DNA from: Crystallibacter degradans
GTDB lineage: Bacteria > Actinomycetota > Actinomycetes > Actinomycetales > Micrococcaceae
Direction of reading: 5' to 3'
Length of the DNA: 64,000 nucleotides
Assembly: GCF_012952295.1 (NCBI RefSeq)
Contig: NZ_JABBCH010000003.1
Coordinates: forward strand, 334,130-398,129
Under the pieces are notes generated by a model. The model searched no databases. It was given only the letters and a program-made list of their open reading frames with translations, and was not told where the DNA came from. Position 1 is the first letter of the stretch. Each line of letters opens with the position of its first letter. Of the stretch, positions 53,631 through 63,607 are shown piece after piece. The position numbers and the translations under genes were made by a program.

Positions 53631-56629
53631 CGTGCTACTCCTTCCTCGATGGCGTCCGGCGCCGGCTGCGGCACGCCCTCATCCGGCTTCGGTGCCCTCT
53701 CCTGGCTGCGCTCATCGACTTCGGCACCGAAGCTGCGCAGAACGTCGAGCACCAGGCCCACCACCACCAGATAAACGCCGATATCGAAGAACGTTGACGT
53801 GACGAATTTATGGTCGCCGAATACCGGCAGGCTGAAATGGATGATCGCGCTTTGGAACACCTCGCCGCCGAAGAACAGCGGTGCCATGGCGGTCAACGAA
53901 GCAATCCCCAGGCCGGCGCCGAGCAGGAAGCCGGCGCTGACAGGGGTGGCTTCGGCCAGTTCCACACGTCCGCCCGCCAGGTACCTGATCGCCAGGGCGA
54001 TGCCTGCCAGAAGTCCGCCGGCGAAGCCTCCGCCGGGCAGGTTGTGTCCTGCCAGCAGCAGGTAGATCGAGAAGATCACCAATGAGTGGAACAGGAGTCT
54101 GGTGATGACCTCGAAGATGATGGAACGCCGCTCCGGGGCGAGAGTCCGCCCGGCAACCAGCCAAGCATCCCTGGCCGAGGTTGCGAAGCGCCGGGCAGTA
54201 ACCAACGCGGCGGCATCCCGGCCGGTGCGCTCGGGCAGTTCGGCGAGGCGGTCCACGGACCCGGAGGCGACGTTTGAGGCGCGCATGCGCTTGTCTCCGC
54301 GGCTGCGGACGAAGATCAGGCTGGCCACGCCCGTGGCAGCGACGGCCAGGACGGAGATCTCGCCGTAGGTGTCCCACGCGCGGATATCCACCAAGGTGAC
54401 GTTGACAATGTTGGCTCCGCCGCCGCCGTCGTACGCTAGCTGCGGGAATTCCAACGAGACCGGCAGCTGGGTACGCGCTGCCATGGATGTCATGGCAATG
54501 ACCACCATGGCCAGGCCGAAGGCCGCACCGATCGCAGCCCGCAGCCATTTGAAACTGCTGGGGGTGCGCAGCCAGAGCCGCGCCGGCAGGGAGCGCAGTG
54601 CCAGCACAATCGCGACCAGCACAATGGTCTCCACCAGCATCTGGGTCAACGCCAGGTCCGGCGCGCCCTGCAGCGCAAAGATCAGCGCAATGCCGTAACC
54701 GGTGACCGAGACCATCAGCACGGCCATGAACCTCTTGTTGGCCCTGATGGCGAGAATGGCCGCCACGATGATGCCCAGCCCCGCGAGCAGTTGCGCGGGA
54801 GAGTCGAAAGCAATCCAGCTGTCGGGCCAGGGCGTGTCCATCAGGAACACCGCGCTCATCGGAGTGACGATCGAAACGATGAGAATGACCACGAGGTAAA
54901 AAATCAGCGAGCCGCGCTGCGTGCGGCCGGTGACCCAGACGGCCACCTCATCCAGCACGCCGATAACGCCGCGGTAGGCGCGTTCACCGGTAAGCCCACC
55001 GGAGAAACGGTCCTGGAACGCGGTGACCCGGGTCCGGAACAGGAACAGCAGCGTGCCCACGGCCAGCGTCAGCACCGTCAGTCCGAGCGCCGGGGTCACG
55101 CCGTGCCACAGAGCCAGGTGCCCGTCTGGCTCGCCGTCCGAGGGGAACAGTGAAACATAGGGGGCGATAATCGAGTCCAGCGGGGCGGGCCAGAGACCGA
55201 ACACCACAGTGGCTGCCGTCAGCAGCATCGGCGATGCGATAAACGCCCCGGGAATGCGTTTGAACGCGGTCTTCTTGACGTTGGGCTTGTAGGCAAACCC
55301 GCCCCAGACAAACCGTGCACTGTAGGCAAAGGTCAACATGGAACCGATGACGACGCCGGCCAGCAGGACTGGTCCGGTCCAGCCTCCTTCGGAAGCATGG
55401 TGGACGAAGGTCTCGTAGACCGACTCTTTCGCCACGAAGCCCAGCAGCGGCGGTACCCCTGCCATGGACGCGGCGCCGATCAGCGACACGGTAAATAGGA
55501 CAGGCGCCGCCCGGTAGATTCCCGAAAGCTGGCGGATGTCGCGGGTGCCGGACTGATGGTCGATGATACCCACCACCAGGAAGAGTGTCGCCTTGAAGAA
55601 GCCGTGTGCCAGCAGCAGTCCCAGTCCTGCCAACGCGCCGTCGCGGCTGCCCAGCCCTACCACCATGGTGAGGAAGCCCAGTTGGCTGACCGTGCCGTAG
55701 GCCAGGATGAGCTTCAAGTCGAACTGTTTGAGTGCCAGCCACCCGCCGACCAGCATGGTCGCCAAGCCCAGGACCAGCACGGTCCCCTCCCAGTACCGGG
55801 TGTCAGAGAAGCCCGGCGCGAAGCGTGCCACCAGGTAGATGCCGGCCTTGACCATGGCTGCAGCATGGAGGTAGGCGCTGACCGGAGTGGGCGCGGCCAT
55901 GGCGGCAGGCAGCCAGAAGTGGAACGGGACCAGTGCCGATTTGCTGATGGCGCCGACCAGGATCAGCAGGATGGCCACGTCGACCAACATGCCGTGCTGG
56001 ATCAGTTCCGGGGCCGCGGCCATGATTTCCGAGATGCGGTAAGTACCCGCCGTCTGCCCGACCATGATCAGGCCGACGAGCATGGTCAGGCCGCCGAACG
56101 TCGTCACCATCAGGGCCTGCAGGGCCGAACGCCGCGCCGCCAGACGGTGCCGCGCGTACCCGATCAGCAGGTAGGACAGGACGGTGGTCAGTTCCCAGAA
56201 GACGTAGAGCATGAGCAGGTCATCAGTGATCACCAGACCGAACATGGCTCCGGCAAAGGCAAGCAGCTGCGCTCCGAACGGTCCGATGTTGGGATCATCG
56301 GCCTTGAAGTAGCGTGCGCAGTAAAAGAGGACCAGGGCGCCGACACCGAGAATAAGGATCGCCAGCACAGCGGACAAGGTATCCATCCGGAAGGCCAGCT
56401 CCAGCCTCAGCTCCGGAATCCACGGGATGATGACCGACGGCGGTGCATTCGGTGCGCCGGAGAGTACAGTTTGGTCCGACCCCGTGTACCGGTCGAAAGT
56501 AACCAGGAGCCAGATGAAGCAACCGGCTGGCACGGCGGCCAGAATGTAGAAGGTTGAACGACCGAGTTTCCTGAAGATCCAGGGCGCGATGAAGGCCACC
56601 ACGAAGAGCAGGGTGAGCACAACAAGCAC
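53627..56629 (-). CDS. mnhA: Na+/H+ antiporter subunit A fused to subunit B
   Basis: 1000 residues. Residues about 1-620 are the NuoL-like channel (HAAAMVKAGIYLVARFAP, YGTVSQLGFLTMVVGLG). Residues 620-790 form the MnhA C-terminal domains, and from about 850 an MnhB domain (LLFHSLVIFSIYLLLAGHNLPGGGFAGGLLAGIA). No separate mnhB gene exists in the operon. GTG 56629 has GGAG 6 nt upstream; the frame is open 49 codons further but unsupported. With C-G it forms the Mrp complex that exchanges Na+ for H+ at high pH. Confidence 0.95.
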   Translation of the reverse strand: MLVVLTLLFVVAFIAPWIFRKLGRSTFYILAAVPAGCFIWLLVTFDRYTGSDQTVLSGAPNAPPSVIIPWIPELRLELAFRMDTLSAVLAILILGVGALVLFYCARYFKADDPNIGPFGAQLLAFAGAMFGLVITDDLLMLYVFWELTTVLSYLLIGYARHRLAARRSALQALMVTTFGGLTMLVGLIMVGQTAGTYRISEIMAAAPELIQHGMLVDVAILLILVGAISKSALVPFHFWLPAAMAAPTPVSAYLHAAAMVKAGIYLVARFAPGFSDTRYWEGTVLVLGLATMLVGGWLALKQFDLKLILAYGTVSQLGFLTMVVGLGSRDGALAGLGLLLAHGFFKATLFLVVGIIDHQSGTRDIRQLSGIYRAAPVLFTVSLIGAASMAGVPPLLGFVAKESVYETFVHHASEGGWTGPVLLAGVVIGSMLTFAYSARFVWGGFAYKPNVKKTAFKRIPGAFIASPMLLTAATVVFGLWPAPLDSIIAPYVSLFPSDGEPDGHLALWHGVTPALGLTVLTLAVGTLLFLFRTRVTAFQDRFSGGLTGERAYRGVIGVLDEVAVWVTGRTQRGSLIFYLVVILIVSIVTPMSAVFLMDTPWPDSWIAFDSPAQLLAGLGIIVAAILAIRANKRFMAVLMVSVTGYGIALIFALQGAPDLALTQMLVETIVLVAIVLALRSLPARLWLRTPSSFKWLRAAIGAAFGLAMVVIAMTSMAARTQLPVSLEFPQLAYDGGGGANIVNVTLVDIRAWDTYGEISVLAVAATGVASLIFVRSRGDKRMRASNVASGSVDRLAELPERTGRDAAALVTARRFATSARDAWLVAGRTLAPERRSIIFEVITRLLFHSLVIFSIYLLLAGHNLPGGGFAGGLLAGIALAIRYLAGGRVELAEATPVSAGFLLGAGLGIASLTAMAPLFFGGEVFQSAIIHFSLPVFGDHKFVTSTFFDIGVYLVVVGLVLDVLRSFGAEVDERSQERAPKPDEGVPQPAPDAIEEGVAR

Positions 56630-56823
56630 TATATTCTCCGGGGCTTCCTTCTGGGATTGGCGGTAAAAAGGCTCAAAAGCCTGATTGCATTCTACCCGTG
56701 GCATACGTCCGGCTCTGACGTTGCCCGTCATAATCGTCCTTACCCGCGCCCCTCCAATCGTTGTTTTACTGCGCATTCATCCACTGGTCAGCGGCTTAAG
56801 CTGTTCATGAAGTGCGTAGCGGC

Positions 56824-56829
56824 TAGCAT
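56824..56829 (+). promoter_or_regulatory. -10 box (TAGCAT), leaderless start of the MFS gene
   Basis: TAGCAT, 6 nt, ATG 56836. Confidence 0.5.
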
Positions 56830-56835
56830 TCGGTT

Positions 56836-58215
56836 ATGAGCCACTGGTCAGGAAATCCGGCACCATCCGCGAACGCCGGCTCTCCCTCGGAAGAGAGAAT
56901 CAACAAGAAGCACGTGCTCGCGTGGGCCTCCTGGGACTGGGGCTCGGCCGCCATCAACGCGATCATGACGACGTTCGTCTTTACCGTCTATCTGGTGAGC
57001 GATCCCTTCGGCGGCAAAGACTATGCCTCGCAGATCCTCGGGTACGGTCTGGCCGTGTCCGGAATTGCCATCGCTCTCCTGGCTCCAATCACCGGCCAGC
57101 GCTCGGACTCCGGCGGGCGGCGGAGGTACTGGCTGGGGGTCAACACCATGGCCGTCGTCGCGCTGACGGCGCTGTGCTTCTTTGTCTACCCCTCCCCCGA
57201 GTTCCTCTTCGTCGGCGTCGCGCTGATCGCGCTGGCCAACATTTTCTTCGAGTTCGCCAACGTCAACTACTACGCAATGCTCGGCCAGATCTCCACGCCG
57301 TCCACCGTCGGCAAGGTCAGTGGCTTCGGCTGGGCCATGGGCTATGTCGGCGGCATCGTTGCCCTGGCGCTGGTGCTCATGGGCTTCGTCCTCCCCGAGA
57401 CCGGCTGGTTCGGCGCCACCGCGGAAAACGGGCTGAACATCCGGCTGGTCGCGGTGTTCTCAGCCGTCTGGTTCCTGATCTTTGCGCTGCCGGTGCTTTT
57501 TACCGTGCCGGAAATTCCCCGCCAGCCGAAGGCCGCCCGGCTGGGATTCTTCGCCTCCTACGGGCTGTTGTTCCGCCGGATCAAGGCCATCTACCGGACC
57601 AGCCCGCACACCATCTTCTTCCTGCTGGCCAGCGCGATCTTCCGGGATGGCCTGGCAGCCGTCTTCACCTTCGGCGGTGTGATTGCCGCCGGCACCTTCG
57701 GCTTCACCCTGACCGAGGTCATCTTCTTCGCCATCGCCGGGAACGTCGTCGCCGCCCTTGGCGCCGTCGCCGGCGGGATCCTTGATGACCGGATCGGACC
57801 GAAAAAGATCATCGTCGGCTCCCTGATCGGGCTGCTCGTCTCCGGCGCTACGGTCTTCGCGCTCGGCGCCAACACGCACAGCGTCTTCGGCATGACCCTG
57901 ACCGGAGACACTACTTTCTGGGTCTTCGGGCTGATGCTGTGTCTCTTCGTCGGTCCCGCCCAGTCCTCCAGCCGCGCCTATCTGGCGAGGCAGGCCCCCA
58001 GAGGCGAGGAGGGAGAGTTCTTCGGCCTCTACGCCACCACCGGCCGGGCGGTCAGCTTCCTGGCACCCACGCTCTTTGGCCTGAGCATTACCATCTTCGG
58101 CACGCAGCGCTTCGGCATCTTAGGCATCCTCATCGTGCTGCTGGCAGGGCTGCTGGCGCTTCTGCCGGTCAAGGAGCCGCGCGAGGTTCCGACGGCCCAA
58201 ACGCCGTCGGCCTGA
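56836..58215 (+). CDS. MFS transporter (UMF1/Atg22-like)
   Basis: 459 residues, 12 helices. WASWDWGSAAINAIMTTFVFTVYL at the start and NIFFEFANVNYYAMLGQISTPSTVGKVSGFGWAMGYVGG in the middle match UMF1/Atg22-type permeases, which export amino acids or related solutes. Substrate unknown. Stop directly abuts the dcd stop on the other strand. Confidence 0.9.
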   Translation: MSHWSGNPAPSANAGSPSEERINKKHVLAWASWDWGSAAINAIMTTFVFTVYLVSDPFGGKDYASQILGYGLAVSGIAIALLAPITGQRSDSGGRRRYWLGVNTMAVVALTALCFFVYPSPEFLFVGVALIALANIFFEFANVNYYAMLGQISTPSTVGKVSGFGWAMGYVGGIVALALVLMGFVLPETGWFGATAENGLNIRLVAVFSAVWFLIFALPVLFTVPEIPRQPKAARLGFFASYGLLFRRIKAIYRTSPHTIFFLLASAIFRDGLAAVFTFGGVIAAGTFGFTLTEVIFFAIAGNVVAALGAVAGGILDDRIGPKKIIVGSLIGLLVSGATVFALGANTHSVFGMTLTGDTTFWVFGLMLCLFVGPAQSSSRAYLARQAPRGEEGEFFGLYATTGRAVSFLAPTLFGLSITIFGTQRFGILGILIVLLAGLLALLPVKEPREVPTAQTPSA

Positions 58216-58800
58216 CTATCGCTCGATCGTGGTGCGGTGGAAGTTAAGGTAGCTGCGCGACGCCGTCGGGCCCCGCTGGCCCTGGTACCGGTTGCCATAC
58301 TGGCCGGATCCATAGGCGTGTTCGGCCGGTGAGGTCAGGCGGAAGAAGCACAGCTGGCCGATCTTCGAGCCCGGCCAGAGCTTGATCGGCAGGGTGGCCA
58401 TGTTGGACAGCTCCAGCGTCACATGGCCGGAGAAACCGGGATCGATGAAGCCCGCCGTGGAGTGCGTGAGCAGACCCAGCCGGCCCAGCGAAGACTTGCC
58501 TTCCAGCCGGGCGGCGATGTCCTCCGGCAGGGTCACCGTTTCGTAAGTGGAACCCAGCACGAACTCGCCGGGGTGCAGGATGAACGGCTCATCGGGGTCC
58601 ACCTCAACGAGGCGGGTCAGTTCGGGCTGCTCCAGCTGCGGGTCGATGTGGGCATATTTGTGGTTGTCGAACAGCCGGAAGAACCGGTCAATCCGCACGT
58701 CCACGCTGGAGGGCTGGATCATTTCGGGCAGAAACGGGTCCAGGACAATTCGCTCGGCATCGAGTTCGGCTCGGATATCGCGGTCTGAGATCAGCACCAT
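58216..58800 (-). CDS. dcd: dCTP deaminase (probably bifunctional deaminase/dUTPase)
   Basis: 194 residues. [32 protein letters not shown] and [21 protein letters not shown] are Dcd motifs; the C-terminal [14 protein letters not shown] loop fits the actinobacterial enzymes that deaminate dCTP and hydrolyse dUTP to dUMP. A stand-alone gene for dTMP supply. Confidence 0.94.
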   Translation of the reverse strand: MVLISDRDIRAELDAERIVLDPFLPEMIQPSSVDVRIDRFFRLFDNHKYAHIDPQLEQPELTRLVEVDPDEPFILHPGEFVLGSTYETVTLPEDIAARLEGKSSLGRLGLLTHSTAGFIDPGFSGHVTLELSNMATLPIKLWPGSKIGQLCFFRLTSPAEHAYGSGQYGNRYQGQRGPTASRSYLNFHRTTIER

Positions 58801-58939
58801 CTAAAAATAACGCATGGCCTGCAGGAGCCTTCAATTCCCGACGGCGGACCCACCGGCCGCCGCTCTGTTGCCCACGGCGCCGCAGTGGAAACATAGAGGG
58901 TACGGCCGCGCTGGCCGCCAGTTCATTAACAGGGGAATT

Positions 58940-60346
58940 ATGGAAACCGGAAGCACTTCGCAACGCCCACGGCTCGCGCTGATGATGGTCATGGCCTCCG
59001 CCGTGGCGCTGCTTTTCACGCTCGTAACCGCCGCTCCCGCCTCAGCCGCCGAACCTGTCCGGGACCCGAGTAACATCAAGGTCCTGGTCAACAAAGCCCA
59101 CCCGTTGAGCCCGCTTACCTATACTCCAAAACTGGAGCGGTGGAAGAGCACGGGCTACCGGATGCGGCCGGATGTCAGCACCCAACTCTCCAGCCTTTTT
59201 GCCGGCGCCGACAGCGCAGGCCATGCGATCGCCGTCGTCAGTGCGTACCGTTCCTATGCGGAACAGCGTGACCTCTACAACTACTACGTGAGGATCTACG
59301 GCAAGTCCTACGCAGACCGCATTTCCGCCCGTCCTGGTTATAGCGAACACCAGACCGGACTGGCGGTGGACGTTGGCCTGGCCAGTGGATCCTGCGGGCT
59401 GGAAGCCTGTTTCGGCGATACCGCGGCGGGCAAGTGGGTGGCCGCCAACGCCTACAAACACGGGTTCATCATCCGCTATCCGAAGGGCCACGAAGCCACC
59501 ACCGGCTACACCTATGAACCCTGGCATCTGCGCTTTGTCGGCGTCACCTTGGCCACCGAAATGCGGACCAAGAAGATCCCGACCATGGAGCACTACTACG
59601 TGCTGGGCAAGCCGAGTATCCGCAGCTACTCGGATGTGCTGGCTGCCGATTCCGCCGGTGACCTCTGGCGTTACCCGGGCAGCGGAGGCAGGATGCATCC
59701 CCGGGTGAAAATCGACCATACGTACGGCGGCGTCAAGACCGGCACATCGGTTGACTGGAACCAGGACGGGACCATCGACCTGCTGCTCCAGATGAAGGAC
59801 GGCCGGCTGCTGGTGAACCTGGGCAGGTCCGGCGGCGGCTTCCAGGCACCCCGCGAGGTTGGCCGCGGCTTCGCCAAGTACGACCTCACCGTTGGACGGT
59901 GGGCCGCCGCGGACACCTACCCGGGCGTCGTGGCCAAGCGTTGGTCGGACGGCGCCCTGCTGTACTACCGCAACGTCTCCGCGGCTTACCTGTCCGCTGG
60001 CAGGACAGTCAGCAGCGGCTGGGGGCGCTACCGTCCCACGATGTTGGACTGGAACCAGGACGGAAAGCAGGACCTGATCGCTATCCGAAACACCGGCGAG
60101 CTCTACTTCTACCCGGGAAACGGCTCCGGCGGCATCAGCACCTCCGCACGCCAACTGGTTGGCAAGAGCGGCTGGCACAAGGTCTCGACCGTGACCCCGC
60201 TCTACGGCTACACCGCGTCGGGATCCGCCGGCTTCATCGGGAAGTTCACCGACGGAACCTTGAAGTACTACCCCTATAGCAAGGGCCGCTTCGGCACACG
60301 CACCCAGGAGGGGACAGGCTTCGCTTCCTACAACGTCTTCCGGTAG
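58940..60346 (+). CDS. Secreted M15 D-Ala-D-Ala carboxypeptidase with FG-GAP-like repeats
   Basis: 468 residues. Signal peptide cut after APASA (about 37). The VanY-type M15B peptidase (about 50-215) has zinc/catalytic motifs GYSEHQTGLAVDVG (HxxxxxxD) and YEPWHLRFVG (ExxH), trimming peptidoglycan stem peptides. The last 250 residues hold Asp-rich repeats (DWNQDGTIDLLLQ, DWNQDGKQDLIAI) like VCBS/FG-GAP propeller blades, probably a wall- or sugar-binding module. AGGGG precedes ATG 58940; an upstream in-frame ATG at 58814 would bury the signal peptide. Confidence 0.9.
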   Translation: METGSTSQRPRLALMMVMASAVALLFTLVTAAPASAAEPVRDPSNIKVLVNKAHPLSPLTYTPKLERWKSTGYRMRPDVSTQLSSLFAGADSAGHAIAVVSAYRSYAEQRDLYNYYVRIYGKSYADRISARPGYSEHQTGLAVDVGLASGSCGLEACFGDTAAGKWVAANAYKHGFIIRYPKGHEATTGYTYEPWHLRFVGVTLATEMRTKKIPTMEHYYVLGKPSIRSYSDVLAADSAGDLWRYPGSGGRMHPRVKIDHTYGGVKTGTSVDWNQDGTIDLLLQMKDGRLLVNLGRSGGGFQAPREVGRGFAKYDLTVGRWAAADTYPGVVAKRWSDGALLYYRNVSAAYLSAGRTVSSGWGRYRPTMLDWNQDGKQDLIAIRNTGELYFYPGNGSGGISTSARQLVGKSGWHKVSTVTPLYGYTASGSAGFIGKFTDGTLKYYPYSKGRFGTRTQEGTGFASYNVFR

Positions 60347-60358
60347 AGCTCCCCAGAC

Positions 60359-60396
60359 GCTGCCGGCGGTCGAGACGAACGGCGACCGCCGGCAGC
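60359..60396. terminator. Bidirectional terminator between the M15 peptidase and kynA genes
   Basis: Perfect 14-bp arms GCTGCCGGCGGTCG and CGACCGCCGGCAGC with a 10-nt loop, between convergent genes. Confidence 0.85.
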
Positions 60397-60424
60397 CCTT
60401 TCCCTCGGCCGCAGGTGGGCAGTC

Positions 60425-61282
60425 TTACGGCTGGCCGATCTCGGTACGGACGGCGTAGAGCTCCGGGAAAAACGTCAGCTCCAGGGCCTTTTGCAGAAAA
60501 CCGACGCCGGATGAACCGCCGGTGCCGCGTTTCATGCCGATGGTGCGTTCCACCGTCTTCAGGTGGCGGAAACGCCAGAGCTGGAAATTGTCTTCCAGGT
60601 CCACCAGTTCTTCACAAGCCTCGTAGACATCCCAGTTCTCTCGGGCGTTCTCGTACACATATTTAAAGGTCTGCACCAGTTCGGCATTGAACACGTGGGC
60701 TTCGCTGACGTCCCGTTCCAGGAGTTCCCGCGGCACCGCGTAGCCCCGGCGGGACAGGAACGCCAGGAACTCGTCGTAGATACTGCTCTTCCCCAGCAGG
60801 TCCCCCAGCAGGGCCTGGGCGCTCGGATCCGCCGAGAAGACGTCGAGCATGCTCCGGTTCTTGTTGCCCAGCAGGAACTCCACCGCCCGGTACTGGTAGG
60901 ACTGGAAGCCAGATGACGAGCCCAGCTGGCCACGGAATTCCGCGTACTCGGATGGGGTGAGGGTAGCGAGCACGGACCATTGTTCCGTCAGCGAGCGCTG
61001 GATGTGTTTGATCCGGGCAATGCCCTTCATCGCAAACCGCAGGTCATCGGCCTGCAGTTTCTCCCGCACGGTGCGCAGCTCGTGCAGGACCAGCTTGAGC
61101 CACAGCTCCGAGGTCTGGTGCTGGATAATAAAGAGCAGCTCGTCGTGGTGTTCCGGCTTGCTCACCGGCCGCTGGGCGGAGAGCAGCTCGTCCAGCTGCA
61201 GGTAAGAGCCGTAGCTCATCTTGTCGGAGAAATCGGTCTCGATTCCGGTTTCGAATTTCCGGGTGTTCTTGTCCACCGTCAT
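60425..61282 (-). CDS. kynA: Tryptophan 2,3-dioxygenase
   Basis: 285 residues. [36 protein letters not shown] and the heme-histidine segment [25 protein letters not shown] are TDO signatures. It opens the indole ring of tryptophan to N-formylkynurenine with O2 and heme. No other kynurenine genes lie in view. GGAG shortly before ATG 61282. Confidence 0.95.
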   Translation of the reverse strand: MTVDKNTRKFETGIETDFSDKMSYGSYLQLDELLSAQRPVSKPEHHDELLFIIQHQTSELWLKLVLHELRTVREKLQADDLRFAMKGIARIKHIQRSLTEQWSVLATLTPSEYAEFRGQLGSSSGFQSYQYRAVEFLLGNKNRSMLDVFSADPSAQALLGDLLGKSSIYDEFLAFLSRRGYAVPRELLERDVSEAHVFNAELVQTFKYVYENARENWDVYEACEELVDLEDNFQLWRFRHLKTVERTIGMKRGTGGSSGVGFLQKALELTFFPELYAVRTEIGQP

Positions 61283-61354
61283 GGCACTCCATTGGGTTGG
61301 TTTTGGTTACTCACTAGCCTACGGCCAGCGCCTCAGAACATGGGCTGAGGGGAC

Positions 61355-61360
61355 TACTGT
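61355..61360 (+). promoter_or_regulatory. -10 box (TACTGT), leaderless start of the khtT-like gene
   Basis: TACTGT, 6 nt, ATG 61367. Confidence 0.5.
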
Positions 61361-61366
61361 TGTGCC

Positions 61367-61849
61367 ATGGACGTGGAAGAAACGCCGTTGCCGGGAATCG
61401 GCCTTCGCCGGGAGATAGTGCTGGACAACGGAAGGCGCGTGGGCATAGTCATCCATCGCGATGGCCAGACCGAGCTGATCATCTCGCGCCTGGACGATCC
61501 CGACGCCTGCCTCGCCTCAGTTCCTATGAGTGTGGAGGAGGCCGCTACCTTGGGCGGACTGCTCGGCGGTCCAAAGCTGGTGGCCCAGCTCTCCGAAGAA
61601 CACAGCGAACTGCCGGGCGTGAGTACGCGGCAGTTCCCGGTGACCGAAGGTTCGCCTTTCGCCGGGCATGCCCTGGGCGAGGCCAGGATCCGCACCCGCA
61701 GTGGCGCGTCCGTGGTCGCCATTATTCGCGAAGGCCAGGTGATGCCTTCCCCCGCGCCGAACGACACGATGAACCCCGGAGATCTACTCATTGTGGTGGG
61801 CACCCCGGATGGACTGGATGCTGCCGCCAAGATCCTGCACGGGGGATAG
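61367..61849 (+). CDS. TrkA-C domain regulatory subunit (KhtT-like)
   Basis: 160 residues, no membrane segment. The N-terminal ~70 residues form a KhtT-type domain (IGLRREIVLDNGRRVGIVIHRDG). The C-terminal half is an RCK_C/TrkA-C fold (TEGSPFAGHALGEARIRTRSGASVVAIIREGQ...NPGDLLIVVG) that binds a nucleotide such as c-di-AMP in related proteins. It is followed 6 bp later by a CPA2 antiporter, so it is probably the gating subunit of that antiporter. Confidence 0.87.
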   Translation: MDVEETPLPGIGLRREIVLDNGRRVGIVIHRDGQTELIISRLDDPDACLASVPMSVEEAATLGGLLGGPKLVAQLSEEHSELPGVSTRQFPVTEGSPFAGHALGEARIRTRSGASVVAIIREGQVMPSPAPNDTMNPGDLLIVVGTPDGLDAAAKILHGG

Positions 61850-61855
61850 CCGGGC

Positions 61856-63037
61856 GTGGGCGGCACGACTCTTGTCCTGATCGAGCTCGGCCTGGTGTTT
61901 CTCGGGTTGGGCATCCTCGGTCGTCTTGCCGCCCGGATCGGCATGTCGCCGGTTCCCTTGTATCTGCTGGGTGGATTGGCTTTCGGCAACGGCGGATTGA
62001 TCGAGTTTGCCAGCATCAGCGAATTCAGCCACATCGCCAGTGAAATCGGCGTGGTCCTGCTCCTGCTCATGCTGGGGCTCGAATACACCGCCCGTGAACT
62101 CGCGACAGGCCTCCGGCAGTCCTGGCAGGCCGGTGTGGTGGACATGCTGCTGAATTTCCTCCCCGGTGCGCTGCTGGCGCTCATCCTCGGCTGGGGCGGG
62201 ATCGGAGCACTGGTACTCGGCGGCGTGACCTATATATCCTCGTCGGGCATTGCGGCCAAAGTCCTCACGGACCTGGGTCGCCTGGGAAACCGGGAAACAC
62301 CGGTGGTCCTCTCCATCCTGGTTCTGGAAGACCTCGCCATGGCCGCCTATCTGCCGGTGCTCACGACAGTCCTCGCCGGGGCTTCGTTCCTGGGCGGTCT
62401 GCAGGCCGTTGGAGCAGCGCTGCTGGCCGTGAGCGCAGTCCTGTTCCTGGCCATCCGGTACGGCCAGCGGATCACCGCCTGGATCCACAGTCCGGAACAA
62501 GAAACGTTCCTGCTCAAGCTGATCGGTGTAGCGCTGCTGGTGGCCGGTCTGGCTTCCGCCATGCAGGTTTCGGCCGCCGTCGGAGCCTTCCTGCTGGGCA
62601 TCGCAATATCGGGAGCAACGGCAGAAAGCGCCGTCCGGGTCCTGGCGCCGCTGCGCGATATTTTTGCGGCCATGTTCTTCGTGGTCTTCGGGCTCAACAC
62701 GGATCCGGCCTCCATCCCACCGGTGCTGGTCTGGACCATCGTGCTGGGGGTGCTGACCGCAGGCACCAAAATGGCTACCGGCTGGTGGGCAGCGCGCCAG
62801 GCGGGGATCGGCCGGTGGGGACGGCTTCGGGCAGGCGCTGCGCTGATTGCCAGAGGCGAATTTTCCATCGTCATTGCCGGCCTCGCAGTGGCCTCGGGTG
62901 CCATTGTTCCCGAGCTGGCCGCGGTAGTGACGGCTTATGTGATGCTCATGGCGGTGACCGGGCCGATAGCCACCCGCTTTGCCGAGCCAGCCGTCCGCCG
63001 GATATCCCGGCAACCCGAAGCAGAGCCGGCGAGCTGA
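61856..63037 (+). CDS. CPA2 cation/proton antiporter (KhtU/KefB-like)
   Basis: 393 residues, about 12 helices. LLLLMLGLEYTARELATGL, YISSSGIAAKVLTDLGRLGNRETPVVLSILVLEDLAMAAYLPVL (with the conserved transport Asp pair region) and GVLTAGTKMATGWWAARQAG are Na_H_Exchanger motifs. It lacks an attached TrkA-N domain; regulation comes from the upstream KhtT-like protein. K+/H+ exchange is inferred from this pairing. Its stop is 1 bp from the convergent gene. Confidence 0.9.
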   Translation: MGGTTLVLIELGLVFLGLGILGRLAARIGMSPVPLYLLGGLAFGNGGLIEFASISEFSHIASEIGVVLLLLMLGLEYTARELATGLRQSWQAGVVDMLLNFLPGALLALILGWGGIGALVLGGVTYISSSGIAAKVLTDLGRLGNRETPVVLSILVLEDLAMAAYLPVLTTVLAGASFLGGLQAVGAALLAVSAVLFLAIRYGQRITAWIHSPEQETFLLKLIGVALLVAGLASAMQVSAAVGAFLLGIAISGATAESAVRVLAPLRDIFAAMFFVVFGLNTDPASIPPVLVWTIVLGVLTAGTKMATGWWAARQAGIGRWGRLRAGAALIARGEFSIVIAGLAVASGAIVPELAAVVTAYVMLMAVTGPIATRFAEPAVRRISRQPEAEPAS

Positions 63038-63038
63038 C

Positions 63039-63551
63039 TCAGCGTACGGATGAATCCCAGCGCCATGCCCGGCCTCGGGTTTCCGGGGTCCGGCCGCTGG
63101 CCTGCAGCAGGTCCTGCCACGGCTCGCTGGTCCTGGCTGCGAACGGAAACAGCCGGTCGAGCACCCTGGCGATGGTCCCGCCGTCGGCCTCATAGCCAAT
63201 GCCGTGGGCAGCCAGGATGTCGTAGGCATGCAGGGCCGCTTCGGTGATCCCCATCGCGGCGAAGCCGGAAGCATCCGAAATGCCGGCCGGGTGATAGCCG
63301 CGTTTGTCCGGCGGCGCCACAGCGGCCACGGCACACAGCAGTCCGGCGGTGGCATCAAGGCAACTAATGATGCCGGCTGTCCCGGTGGCCGGGTCGGGCC
63401 AGAACAAGATCTCCGGCGAACCCTGCCGCCAGGGAGGCGGATCCTGCAGCACCACATAGCTGTCCTGCGGCGGGTTGCGCCCCAAAAGCTGCATGGCGTA
63501 GAAGCCGAAGTCGTCCAACAGGTGCGCCGCGGTGTTAGTAACTAGTGTCAT
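63039..63551 (-). CDS. DinB/maleylpyruvate isomerase-like protein
   Basis: 170 residues. The pattern ITEAALHAYDILAAHGI, then VLDRLFPFAARTSEPWQDLLQASGR and a terminal RAWRWDSSVR, resembles the mycothiol-dependent maleylpyruvate isomerase/DinB-type families of actinobacteria. Metal-ligand histidines are not all obvious, so function is open. ATG 63551 begins the only good frame. Confidence 0.65.
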   Translation of the reverse strand: MTLVTNTAAHLLDDFGFYAMQLLGRNPPQDSYVVLQDPPPWRQGSPEILFWPDPATGTAGIISCLDATAGLLCAVAAVAPPDKRGYHPAGISDASGFAAMGITEAALHAYDILAAHGIGYEADGGTIARVLDRLFPFAARTSEPWQDLLQASGRTPETRGRAWRWDSSVR

Positions 63552-63594
63552 TTTCTATGGATTTTTATCCACACATAATGTCTCACCTTCCTGC

Positions 63595-63600
63595 TAGCGT
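63595..63600 (+). promoter_or_regulatory. -10 box (TAGCGT) before the 63608 ORF
   Basis: TAGCGT, 7 nt, ATG 63608. Confidence 0.4.
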
Positions 63601-63607
63601 AAGCGTT

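Noticed and set aside
56795..56850. Repeated CCACTGGTCAG at 56795 region and at the MFS start
   Set aside because: An 11-bp direct repeat, one copy inside the coding start; too short and isolated to call a regulatory or mobile element.
61784..63457. 557-codon open frame opposite the antiporter
   Set aside because: Gln/Glu/Arg-rich shadow of a membrane-protein gene.
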